Source: Imbricaverruca yamaguchii (lineage: Eukaryota > Arthropoda > Thecostraca > Neoverrucidae). From it: DNA of 64,000 nt. This document shows, one piece after another, positions 25,610 to 35,644 of the stretch. Position 1 is the first letter of the stretch, and each line of letters begins with the position of its first letter. Below the pieces are notes generated by a model. That model saw only the letters and a list, made by a program, of their open reading frames with translations. It had not been told where the DNA came from and ran no database searches. The DNA lies in contig JAOTOL010001633.1 of the NCBI GenBank assembly GCA_034440575.1, positions 620,001 through 684,000 of the forward strand, given 5' to 3'. The position numbers and the translations under genes are program-made.

Positions 25610-25900
25610 GTAGGCGCATTGTGAGTCTTCGACTAGGCATTGACTATTCGTCACATCGGAAAAACAACCACTACACTAAAATACTTGCAACCACCCACAA
25701 CAAACGAAGTCTTATTGCCCTAGATGCAATTTACATCAGACACATAGATGCAGACATCAACAAGCAAATCAACGCACGCGGAACACTCAAACTGTACGAG
25801 GGGCAGCCTCCACCCCACAGTGACATGTCTTGCAGTGTGACACTGGAAATATACATTTCCAGTAACCCTAGCGCCCACTCACATAACGCACGCAAATAGT
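25610..25900 (+). pseudogene. Penelope-like retroelement, C-terminal fragment
   Basis: The frame 25621-25899 reads LGIDYSSHRKNNHYTKILAT then SLIALDAIYIRHIDADINKQ. The end resembles the final helix region of PLE GIY-YIG endonucleases (xxALYIxxxKPxLNKQ pattern). Only a fragment survives; a family search is needed. Confidence 0.45.
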
Positions 25901-25949
25901 CAACCAAAGCATAATTCCAAACGTGTATATTTCACCAATGTGACTTACC

Positions 25950-25997
25950 AACCCATAGTCTTGAAAATGTCTTAGGTTAAGACGAAACGTCGACCGA
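25950..25997 (+). ncRNA. hammerhead ribozyme-like remnant
   Basis: ttgaaaatGTCTTaggttAAGAC then gaaacgtc: a 5-bp stem II closed by a 5-nt loop, then GAAAC and a GTC. This is the 3' half of the hammerhead core found in PLE pseudo-LTRs. The CUGANGA box is degraded to cttgaaa, so activity is doubtful. Confidence 0.3.
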
Positions 25998-26195
25998 ATA
26001 CAGATATGTCCTATGTACTAATCGCAATATTGACCATCATGCACTACGGCGAAATACTACATAAGCACAATGAAGAGACAAGGAGCATAATACGCTCAAT
26101 GAAATCCACAAGCAAGATCCTCAACGCTAAACTCGCAGACGTATTTAACGAAACCTGCATATCCAATAATCTGCTTCCAAACTACTCACATATAT
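25990..26195 (+). pseudogene. Penelope-like retroelement, possible N-terminal fragment
   Basis: Encodes SKILNAKLADVFNETCISNN then LLPNYSHI, resembling the FxxxCxxxxLLPxY start of PLE ORFs. It follows the C-terminal fragment and the hammerhead-like motif at 25950-25997, as expected for the pseudo-LTR tandem arrangement of PLEs. Weak similarity; inference. Confidence 0.35.
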
Positions 26196-26854
26196 GTAAA
26201 CATATATATATATATATATATATATGTTTATTGAAGCTGCATTATCTTACAGTATTATCTGATGTTATTCTACCTCATAATAGTGCATCATACTCCATGC
26301 ACAGGACATAACCTCATTTTACATCACATTTCCTCACGTGATCCAGCGTTGCCTTGTGTTCAGAGTGTTCCCAGTTAAGCTTTGCAAGCATTCAATATTA
26401 TTTAGTAAAAACATGGTCAACGTATTCGGTAACTTCGGGCATATATCTACGGTCTACCTGAAACTCCAGCATACTGTGCATGGCCTGACCTGTCACATCA
26501 TCAGTGGCCTCCAGGTTAGCAAAGTTTGGTGTCCCGACGTAAGGATGTAGCCAAAGAGACAGGGGCGTTTGTACACTCCTAGGGCTTCGACGGGCTCCTG
26601 GCGCAGCCCGTACGAAATCCTCTACGGGGTTGTCAGGACGGCGACAAAAATGCAAACATTTTTTTATGGCTGTTGTCGAGCTCCTGAGAACTTCTACGGA
26701 CTCTTGGTTGCTGGTTGTTATGAACGTCTACCGGCCCTTGCAAATGCATACGGCCTTCATGAAGCTCACGGGCCCTTGCAGGTGTATGAACTCTTACGAA
26801 CGTCCATGAACCCTTGCGAATGTCTACGGACCTTTATAACCGTCTGCGTACCCT

Positions 26855-26857
<3 letters not shown>

Positions 26858-26945
<88 letters not shown>
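26858..26945. repeat. (TA)n microsatellite inside a degenerate minisatellite
   Basis: Over 40 TA repeats between cccttgca and tgcaaccgtccacgg. It sits within 26560-27075, a diverged array of about 28-bp units like gaacgtctacgggcccttgc. Confidence 0.9.
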
Positions 26946-26948
<3 letters not shown>

Positions 26949-27889
26949 ACCGTCCACGGGCCCTTATGAACGTCTACGCCTCCTTATGCTCGCATATGGG
27001 CTTTTGCGAAAGGGTATGGGTCCTTACGAATGCGTACAGGCGGCCATTACGAGAGTCTACGACCCCCTTGGAAGTGTTTACTGACGCCTTACCGAATATT
27101 GCATAAACGTCTTTTTCTAAGAATGGAATCCTAAGTTCGTTTTTGAAAGAAGACATTTCGTTTTTATTCTAAGAAACATCATGCATCTAGATACATGTTT
27201 AAGTGGTCTGCATGTTTTACTATATAATAGAGTCATGCTTACGTACAATTTGTGGTATGTATTTATTGTCCGGATCATCATGATGTATTTATCATGATAA
27301 CCGGATTGTCGGTACATACAATTTAAGTGGTCCGACAACCCGGGGCCCCAATAAGGATTGTTGTGATTGTGATTGATTGATTGTGATTGATTGTGTCGTT
27401 TTTCTGAGATGTAAAGCACTTTTCTGAGAGCACTTTTCTAAATGAAGTTTTCGAAATCCGGGGAACTTCACAATCGTTAGGGTAATCCGGGCCCGCCTCC
27501 TTGAAAGAATCTTTGGCTACGTCCCTGTCCTGACCACAGCTTGAATTAATTGGTACTGGTAAAATTGTTTTAATTGCCCTTAGAAATATTGTCACAGAAA
27601 GTTGGTGTGGTCATGGAAATACCCGTCACTCCACATTCTCCACCCATGGAATTACGCACCCCCGAGATAAGATGTCTCTCTAGGAATACCAGTATATTTT
27701 GTCACCCCCCCCCCCTCCTACGTTTTCTCAGCCATTGGCGCCACTCCGAAGTGATGCCGCGATTCAGACGATCAAACGTCCCGGCATACCCCTGTGTTCA
27801 TCAGGTACTGTTGCTGCCACTCCGTAAAATATATACCGTATATACTGGGGTAAAGTATATATATCGTAGATCCAATGTTTGGAGATGGC

Positions 27890-27904
27890 GCCACCAGATG
27901 GCGG
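27890..27904 (+). promoter_or_regulatory. CTCF-like binding motif
   Basis: The sequence gCCACCAGATGGCGG matches the metazoan CTCF core CCASYAGRKGGCRS at every position. It lies about 85 bp before the candidate sno start codon and is preceded by gatggcg, giving a partial palindrome. A single 14-bp match can arise by chance in 64 kb, but its place in the head-to-head promoter makes an insulator or promoter role plausible. Confidence 0.45.
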
Positions 27905-27973
27905 GAAAAGCAGGTTTCGTCTTCATGGAAGGAGATAAAAAGTGTGCTGTGCGCCTAGGCTACGCATTGGGGA

Positions 27974-28000
27974 ATGTCGTCTCCTAAACATAAGCGTGTG
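27974..28000 (+). CDS. candidate first coding exon of sno
   Basis: An ATG opens MSSPKHKRV and runs straight into a near-consensus donor gtaagtatg at 28001. It ends in phase 0, which fits the candidate exon at 31069. It lies about 300 bp upstream of the CpG-depleted block, the same geometry as Gdi exon 1 and its own depleted intron. The peptide has no recognisable domain. A short upstream frame starts at 27885 and overlaps the CTCF-like motif. This is inference and needs RNA evidence; it could belong to an untranslated exon or another transcript. Confidence 0.35.
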
Positions 28001-29040
28001 GTAAGTATGCAATTTATATGCCGAGGATACTAAAGCAAATGTTTGAAATTTGTGCATTCTAAAATATTGGTGAACTGTTCACTTCTATAACTGTATTTCG
28101 ATGCCGGGAGAACATGCGTAGTGGCGAATTGTAACCGATTCGTTATCGTTGAGGCACAACCGAGATGGTAGTACCAGTTATTTATTTATATCATTAAGAA
28201 AGGTTGCTTAAGTTTGTGTGAGTTTAAAGCCGGTTGGATGAAGTTCGTGCTTCTATTCTTTAAAGAAGGATAACGTCTTGCAACCTAGACGATTGTGGCG
28301 CAGTCCACTCCAACTCTTGCAACTTATTGCTCAGTTTTAGCTCACTGGGCTCCTTTTCAGACTGCCTGATGGTTCCTGTGCAGCAGTTATTTTACATGGG
28401 CAAGGAATAACATACAAAATTTAATGATCGATTGCTTTAAGTTATATAAATTTGAGCACAAGTTACGGATCACTAAAATGGTTGGAAAATGTGTATTGCA
28501 TGGCTATGATTCCTTTGTTGAGGTTATCCTCTGCAACAAATGATGAGATGTCACCCAAGTGGTGACCAATTTGTCACATTTTTGCAGATTAGCTGGTTCC
28601 AAAGAGACCATGCGGCTGGTAGCAAAAAGCTCTCATCAAATTTTGTATTTCTATTGATACAGGCTGCAAACTGGCAGGTACATTCCTGAACCGTACCCAG
28701 ATTTTCGGAACTTCATGCGGGTTCATACCTGATATGGGAAATGGTATACCCTGCACATGCAGAAATTTCCAGGTTGTATGCAGATGTCTCTTGTGTCAAA
28801 TGATGCACTTCTTATCCAGTATTGTACCTTCAATGCAGCACCACAACTTAAAGATGAAACATCTATTTTTAGGAAAGGAGATCAAAATGTAATGTAGGAA
28901 TATCATCCTAATTTATTTTGAGATAATTTTGAAACCAGTAATTTTTAGGGTTCCATGTCAGACCAGCCAACAATTTTTATATGGATTATCTGAATAGTAC
29001 CTGTGCAAGATTGCTGCTCAGTAGCTTGGTAGCTTGATTT

Positions 29041-29200
29041 ACCACCCAGGTAGCTCAGTTGGTTTGAACACTGGTTTGCACTGGACTCCTCTGTCCTGGC
29101 AACACTGTTCAAGTTGCTTCACTCACATTTAGCCCCCAGCTGGGAGGGTCAGTTGGCAGCTGCCCTGATATTTTCTTTAAAAAATAAAAATAAAATGGTC
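29041..29200 (+). mobile_element. SINE B, tRNA-derived with A-rich tail
   Basis: Starts cacccaggtagctcagttgg (A-box-like), has a diverged B-box (ctgttcaagttgc), a body cagctgggagggtcagttgg and ends in a run of (AAAAT)-type repeats. A body fragment recurs at 29936-29995, a head at 10074-10110 (gcctggttagctcagcggac), and a body remnant at about 10985-11020. Confidence 0.65.
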
Positions 29201-29935
29201 AGTGTGACTATGAGTCCCAAAGGCCCTTCTGGGAGGGTGCAGATTTGTCATATCATGAGATTCAACATGTGTTCTGTTGTTCCAGTTGTGTCCATGTCAT
29301 TCACAATTAACAAACTTCCTTATCAGGATAATTTCACTTTTTCCAGTGCCACTGTGTCCCAAATCCTGATTGAAGTTGTAGTTCAACTTATGGTATGGTC
29401 TGTTGGCACCAGGATAATGCACAGGTTGGAGTGATATCAATGGGTCATGCAGCATCAACAAGGGATGATGTGATAGTTTATTACTAACTGAAAAGCAAGC
29501 ATTTGTGGTGAAAATACATGACATTCATTAATGAACCTGGTATTGCAAAAATTGTATTCGATGTGGTATTGTGTTTACAAGATAGTTTTCCCATGTTTGT
29601 TCTATGGGCATGCCATGCCTAATTGCTTAAGGCTATTGTTAGTCAGGTACATGCCTGAGTACCTTAACCATATTCCTTTTGAGGGGGATGAAAAATCCAT
29701 TACATTTTGAGAAGTAATGGATTTTGGGTGTAATGGTTTAAAATGTGATACAACACATCAAGTCATAGTGTTAGTTATTTGGGCTTTAGGGCGCATCAAC
29801 CAGGGTTGATCATGCGCACCCAATAAGTCATAGTGTTCAGACTTAGGAGCAACTCAGGCCCATCCAGTAAGTTTAAATTTGTAAAGAGTAAAAACATGCC
29901 TTGACAAAGAGATATTCCTCACAAGGTTTGAGTCA

Positions 29936-29995
29936 CTTCACTCACTCACATCTAGCCCTTGCTGGGAGGGTCAGTTGGCACCTGGCAAGATAAAG
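29936..29995 (+). mobile_element. SINE B body fragment
   Basis: cttcactcactcacatctag followed by gctgggagggtcagttggca matches the body of the copy at 29041. No head or tail remains. Confidence 0.55.
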
Positions 29996-31068
29996 CCAGA
30001 GACAAGCTACTGCAGTGGCTGTGTCAGTGCATTGACAACACATTAAACTTTCAGATAAAATTCTGCAGTTAAACTGGAATTCATGGATCAGGTGGTGGGG
30101 CCAGGGTTCACACAACAACCTCTTAGTAATAGGACCCTGGTCCAAAAAGCCACCCCAACAGGAACTTAGATTCAATTTATTTAAATATACTCTTTGTTGA
30201 GAGATGTTGGGTGGCATTTCTGCTTGTGGAAGCATTTGATAGAGATTCATGGTGTAGTACAGAGTTCCCAGCTCTAATTTTCTCACTCAGAGTCAATTGA
30301 ATTGGTTTTATACTGCATTTTATATTGGGTGATTCTCAATTTTCAATATTTTGTTCAACTGCATATTTCAGTTACCAATAGTATATGATCAACATAGTTA
30401 ATGTGCTCTGAAGTCCTCAGTTGCCAAGTATATAATGGTGAAAGGCAGTGTCCTAAAATTGCTTCACCATTAACTGCATGGATGAAGGACGAAGTTGCTT
30501 GGGAATAGTGAAAGATTGGAAGAAAATAAAGGATTGCCACTTAAGGATTAAAAGTGCCTTTCCTTCGTCCTGCACTTTACATTTTTGGTCATATCCATGA
30601 TTACTGCCCTACATCAGTGGCAAATGGTGAAACCTAAGGTGAAAGCAACCCATAATGTGAATTTCGGCCAGGTAATTTTTCTGGGGTCCAGAATATAGCT
30701 GATTCAATTGAAGGATATATTCAGTTGCCACAAAGGGAGCAGACCCAACCTGATTAGGGGCATGTTTGCTATTGGAAGGCAAGCTACATTTTATAAACAG
30801 ACCAGCTAGGAATGAAAACAATACTGCAAGACTGATGTCCCAGCACAATGTGTAATCCATACATAACTTGGGAAGTTATGCATCCACATATAGGTGCATT
30901 AATAGCAAGTGTTTTTGTGATTACTGCAGACTACTCAATTTCAAAATTCATCATGAATGCTATGTCATTTTCAATCAACACTTCCTTGTCCAGAATATTG
31001 TCCCAAACATATTTTGAATGCGAGAGCCATCTAATTTGTGGCAATCAACAAAGCCATGTTCTTCACAG

Positions 31069-31156
31069 ACAAAAGGGATGCCAAAGTACAAAGATGCCTC
31101 TGACCAATCATCTTCTGAAGATTCAGACTGGGATCCTGATGAAACAGAAGTTCCAG
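31069..31156 (+). CDS. candidate second coding exon of sno (acidic)
   Basis: Between acceptor gttcttcacag and donor gtgaga an 88-nt frame reads TKGMPKYKDASDQ then SSSEDSDWDPDETEVP and one base of a Gly codon. It starts in phase 0, matching 27974-28000. Its final G joins GT at 35375 to give Gly, leading into GGKSITEL. All three phases agree, which is suggestive but not proof. An acidic, Ser-rich N-terminus is plausible for SBNO proteins. It lies inside the CpG-depleted block. Confidence 0.35.
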
Positions 31157-33809
31157 GTGAGAATAAAATTATATAGTGTGCAGGGTCAGAAACTCTGAGC
31201 ATTGCCAGATGTACACTCCAGCTGGAAAATGCCAGATGATCTTGTCTTGCCTACTGGCAGGCATACTGCCACCTGCCACATCTGGTGCCAGCAGCAGTGT
31301 GGTCACATTCAAAGTGTCATAACATTTTTAGGCCAATTTCACTAACATCACAAGTGGGGTATTCACACCAAATATGGTATTGGTTATTTGAGTTTAAGGG
31401 CACTTCAACCAAAACCTGATCATTTAGTGCCCATCCAAATTTGGTGTGAATATACCTTCAGATAATCTTAAAGTATTACCCCTCACACATTCTTCATATC
31501 AAGAAGGTATCAAAGTCACTGTCAGCTGACTGCCAGTCTGCTGTTGGTTCCTTAAATATTTAACATGATTGTATACAATTAATTAACTACATCTTATTAA
31601 AGTAAATATAATTGCATAAGATTATCTAAAGGTATATCCACACCATATTCTGTCTACTTACACCACTTGTTATATTAGTGAAATTGGCCTCTGCATGGCT
31701 CTTTGTGTTAGAAGTTTGGTTATTGCAATTGGCCATGTTTGGTGTCATGCATAGTTTGGCTCTGATGCTTATGTGGTGCACCACACTCTTTCAGTAGTAC
31801 TCCACTCATGTCAGACAATCAACATGTTTCCATTTTCTGTATTGGTATAATTACCAGTGGTTCACACAGTCTGATCCATTCATTTTGTTTGATTTAGTTT
31901 AGTCTGCATTGAAATAGCCAACAGGTGGTGGTTGTCTGTGTTGCAACTTCAATGAGTGCAAGCTGAGTGCTGGTGTTTGTGTGTGTGTGTGTGTGTGACA
32001 AAATTTGCAGTATGTGTGGGTGGCATGCCAGTGTGACACCAAAAACATTTTTCAAGTAATACTGGAATACACTGCTCATAATGGGTATGAATGATCAATC
32101 CTGGTCAAAGCACCCTAAAGCCAAATAGCCAACTAAAACTACTCATAAGATATGCACCCTCCCTTGAAACCCAGAATTCTTGATTTTCTTACTGGGTACT
32201 ACCTGGAGCTAGATTTTGTTTCTTATTTTAGCATTGGCTTGCCCTCCGTTTCAAGAATCTTCACTGTAGTCCTTGTGATGGTTCTGTTTTTTTTCTTTTC
32301 ATGTGGAGCATTATGCATAGCTTTAACATAAATCAACACTTGCCTTAGCTTTGGTTGCAAAATATGCCAGCTTTAAAGGAGGTGCAAATGACCTTTATGG
32401 TCTGACATGCCTAAAAAATAGCTCCTCCACTGGAGATAGATCGTTAAATAGTGGTTCAAAACTGCATCGTTTTGAAGCACTATTACACTACCACTATTTC
32501 ACTTATAATCATCTACCTATCTACCCCAGCATATCTAGCCTTATTCATTTGATCTCACATACCACACATGTGGATCCAGTAATAATGCAACACATGCATG
32601 ACTCAACCATATCACACCTGGAATGATTGCTAAACCCTAAGCACACTTAACTTAGCATACACAAGAACAGGTCATTTTCTGTAAGTGGTTATCTACAGCT
32701 TCTGTAGCTATTGTAAACCTTGCTAACTTATCCCCCACTGAATACACTTATGGTCCATCTGTTTGGAGTTTAAACCTTTATTTATGCTTCTGTCTGATTC
32801 ACTAGTAAGCCAGTCAGAGCAATGTTTTGGTTCATATGAGTGAAATAACATATTTCAAAATCGAGCTAATCGAGCAAAACGGATGCCATTTTTGGAATCA
32901 GCATGAAAAACTGACCTAAAAACAGCTGAGACACCCTTGACCTTATAAATCACGCAGACCAGTGTTATTGGTATGTAGGCACGATAGTCATAGAAAACTG
33001 GGGCGTTTGTCGATAGCTTCTTTATCATTTAGAACATAGCATTGATAGGGGTATTGAGTATATTTTTGCAGATATATTAGAAGCTAAATGATCTTGAAGA
33101 TCCTGGAATGACTCAATGTTGGAAAACATTGTAAATATTTATTGTGACGTTTCGGTCATAAGACATTGTCAAACAATGTATTCGTTAGGATCGGCGAACA
33201 GGTCGAAAATTCAAATCGCTGCAGGCACAAAAACTCGGCAAAATCTGCTCAATACCTCCACTGCAAGAAAAAAGGTGAAGAAAGAAAAAAGAAAGAAAAA
33301 GAAGGGCACACATGCTTGCAAACGCCAAAAAAAAACTAACGTACACATGCCTAAGACAACACTGTACAACACTTGCTTCCCTGAGCATGCTGAGATGAGG
33401 ATGAGTTCTACTGTAGACCATGAGCCCTGCTGTAGACCATGAACCATGCTGTAAACAGTTATCATTTATTCGTGTAATAGGGTGGAATATCCCACTGTTA
33501 ACAATTAATCGACACCCCTCCCAACGAAGCAACGAAGCATGTACATCGTGTTTCGCGATGAGTCTTTATGGAGTCAACTGATAAGGATAGGCATTTTGCA
33601 TTGTTATTGCTAAAACAATTATCCATAAATATCGAAATAAGTAAAAAGGTGCTCATAATGGGTATGCAATGTGATCACAATTGTGTTCAAGAACGTAAAA
33701 TTGTGCTTAAAAGAACTTAAAAGTGACATCGTTTCAATGGCGAATTTCGACATCCTATTGTACTCGTTCCGACATCTCACACCTAATGAAGAAAAAAACA
33801 TTATCTTAA

Positions 33810-34785
33810 CATGCGCCCTGGAGGGCCTCAGAAAATTCCGCGCACTGGAGGGTGGGAGGCAGAATCCGCCCGCCCCTACGATCTCGGCTCATACTGAAGC
33901 TAGAGCAACGAAATTCGCAGGGTGTATGAGCACAATAGTGAACTCTGTTGTGTGCAAATTTCATGACCTTAGATCAATATCTTCAAGGTCAAATGAGGTC
34001 AAAATAGCAAAATTTTCTGGTTTTGCGTAGATTGGCTTGTCATTATTATGGATCGCTGACATAGTGTTTCAATGCTCCAAAATTGGCATTAATGATGTTT
34101 TTGATATTACTAATGATGCAATACAGATGCCAGATCCACCATTTGACCTCAGGTCACCTATATAGGAGCACTTTAGCAGGTCATTGCCTGCTCCAGTTAC
34201 CGGAACCGGGCTACCCACCCAACTGCTCCGTTGGGCGGTTCGGCACAGTCGGCTTCGCAAAGAAAGGAGTGAAATGCATGAATAAAGTATGGAAACCCTT
34301 AGGTACACAAGGACAAACAGTAGATTTCGGGATGTGTAGGGTGTAACATGTAAAATGACATCATTTGCATGACAGTCATTTGCATTTTTGACAACATTCC
34401 AGTTGAACAAGTTTGGTTCTATTAGTCTGTCATGAACTTGACTTGACTTAACCTCGGCGGCTTAACATGACTTAAATTATATAGCATAACACAATGCATG
34501 ACATAAGTTGCTAGTCTTGTCAAGATCAGTTCCCTTTTGCCAATATACGGGAAGCGCATCAGCGCCGATTTTTGTGGTCTGTCTGCGCTGCGAATTGTTT
34601 TTACTTTAATGGCCCCTAACTTGAAAAGTTCTCGGCCGATTTTCATTGTCCTTACTTTAAACAATGCGCCGATCATTTGCAAGTAGGTACGCAAAGAATG
34701 GCGTATATCGGCCGGTACAATATGGAATTATGTACGAAAAATCGAAGGGGTTGACGGATTTCGCCATCCCCCTCCAGGGCGTGTG
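33810..34785 (+). mobile_element. TTAA-flanked MITE, copy 2 (976 bp)
   Basis: Left end catgcgccctggagggcc after TTAA at 33806-33809; right end cctccagggcgtgtg before TTAA at 34786-34789. The interior matches copy 1 over most of its length (ttgtcattattatggatcgc, gttaccggaaccgggc), with about 100-150 bp extra near 34230-34330. No coding capacity. Confidence 0.88.
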
Positions 34786-34789
34786 TTAA

Positions 34790-35147
34790 CCTGTCATAAA
34801 CTTGACCTGACTTGACCTCTATGACCTGACATGACTTTGTAACAATATAGCATAACAATGTACACCAAACAAGTCGATAGTTTTGCCAAGAACACTTCCG
34901 TTTTGCCAGTATACGGGAAGCGCATCAGCGCCGATATTTGTGGTTTGATGCTGAATTTTTTGGTGACTAGCGACCCCTAACTCGAATTTTTTGGGTAGAT
35001 TTCCATTTTTCCTACTTTAAACAACGCGCCGGTCATTTATAAGCAGGCACACAAACAACGGCGTATATCGGCCGGTAAAATCCTGAGTTGTCTACGAAAA
35101 ACCGGAGGGGTGGGCGGATTTCGCCCCCCCCCCCTCCAGGGCGCATA
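34790..35147 (+). mobile_element. partial MITE, tandem duplicate of the right half
   Basis: Repeats about 360 bp of the right half of copy 2 (cgggaagcgcatcagcgccg, ggcgtatatcggccggta) and ends cctccagggcgcata before TTAA at 35148-35151. The central TTAA is shared. It may reflect nested insertion or unequal exchange. Confidence 0.8.
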
Positions 35148-35374
35148 TTAACCCTGACTGTAGACCATGAGCCATGCTGTAGACCATGAGCCATACTATG
35201 TCTGCCTTGAGCTGTGCTGTAGACGATGAGCCTTGCTATATCATTCTTGAGCCGTGCTGAAGACCATGAGCCCTGCTGTTGACCATGAACCCTGCTGTGA
35301 CGCTGTACCTGCCCTGTACCCTGTTGTAGGCCGTGAGCCCTGATATGCTTTCCCTGAACCGTTTGGTGCCGCAG

Positions 35375-35644
35375 GTGGAGGCAAGAGTATCACAGAGCTG
35401 AGCGATGCGCCTCTGAGCGCCTCGACCATCAACGGCGCCACCTCCGACCTTCTCTCGTCGGCGATGGACTCGTCGGGTCTGCCGGGCGGCTCGGGCGCCA
35501 GCTCGTCGCGCCAGTCCAAGATCGACCGTCTGATCCGGGACGGCCTACTCACCAAGGGTGGCACCCAGCCGCCCGGCTTCCAGGTCATCAAGCCCGAGGA
35601 GCCGCCGCCCGGCTCCCCCAACCCGGCCAGCCTGCTGCAGCAGT
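35375..35644 (+). CDS. sno: sno exon 3 (N-terminal region)
   Basis: 270 nt after acceptor ggtgccgcag. It starts with two bases of a split codon, then [20 protein letters not shown] ... [14 protein letters not shown] ... [11 protein letters not shown]. The donor is gtgagt at 35645. That donor is the first of 15 identical ones spaced 30 nt apart, so the true 3' boundary could be any of 35644, 35674 ... 36064, each keeping the frame. The first donor is chosen as the ancestral one. Confidence 0.85.

Larger units (their letters stand above)
22003..27973. other. divergent intergenic/promoter region between Gdi and sno
   Basis: The two genes are head to head here. CpG frequency is ordinary or high, unlike the introns on both sides. 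It holds the Gdi 5' UTR (upstream of 22002, with a GC-rich ccgtcgccgccgtcgtcgac stretch near 22123), degenerate minisatellites (22560-23250, 23540-24140, 24880-25510, 26560-27075), Penelope-like fragments (25610-26195), (TA)n tracts and a CTCF-like motif at 27890. No convincing TATA box is seen near 22002. Confidence 0.6.
28290..32830. other. CpG-depleted block, 5' part of sno
   Basis: CG occurs only a handful of times in about 4.5 kb, against ordinary frequency before 28290 and after 32850. It contains SINE B copies, a (GT)n tract at 31978-31998 and the candidate exon at 31069-31156. It supports transcription of sno starting near 28.0 kb. Confidence 0.8.

Noticed and set aside
26569..27084. 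171-codon plus-strand frame with a YI repeat core
   Set aside because: Runs through (TA)n and a degenerate 28-bp repeat; not protein-like.
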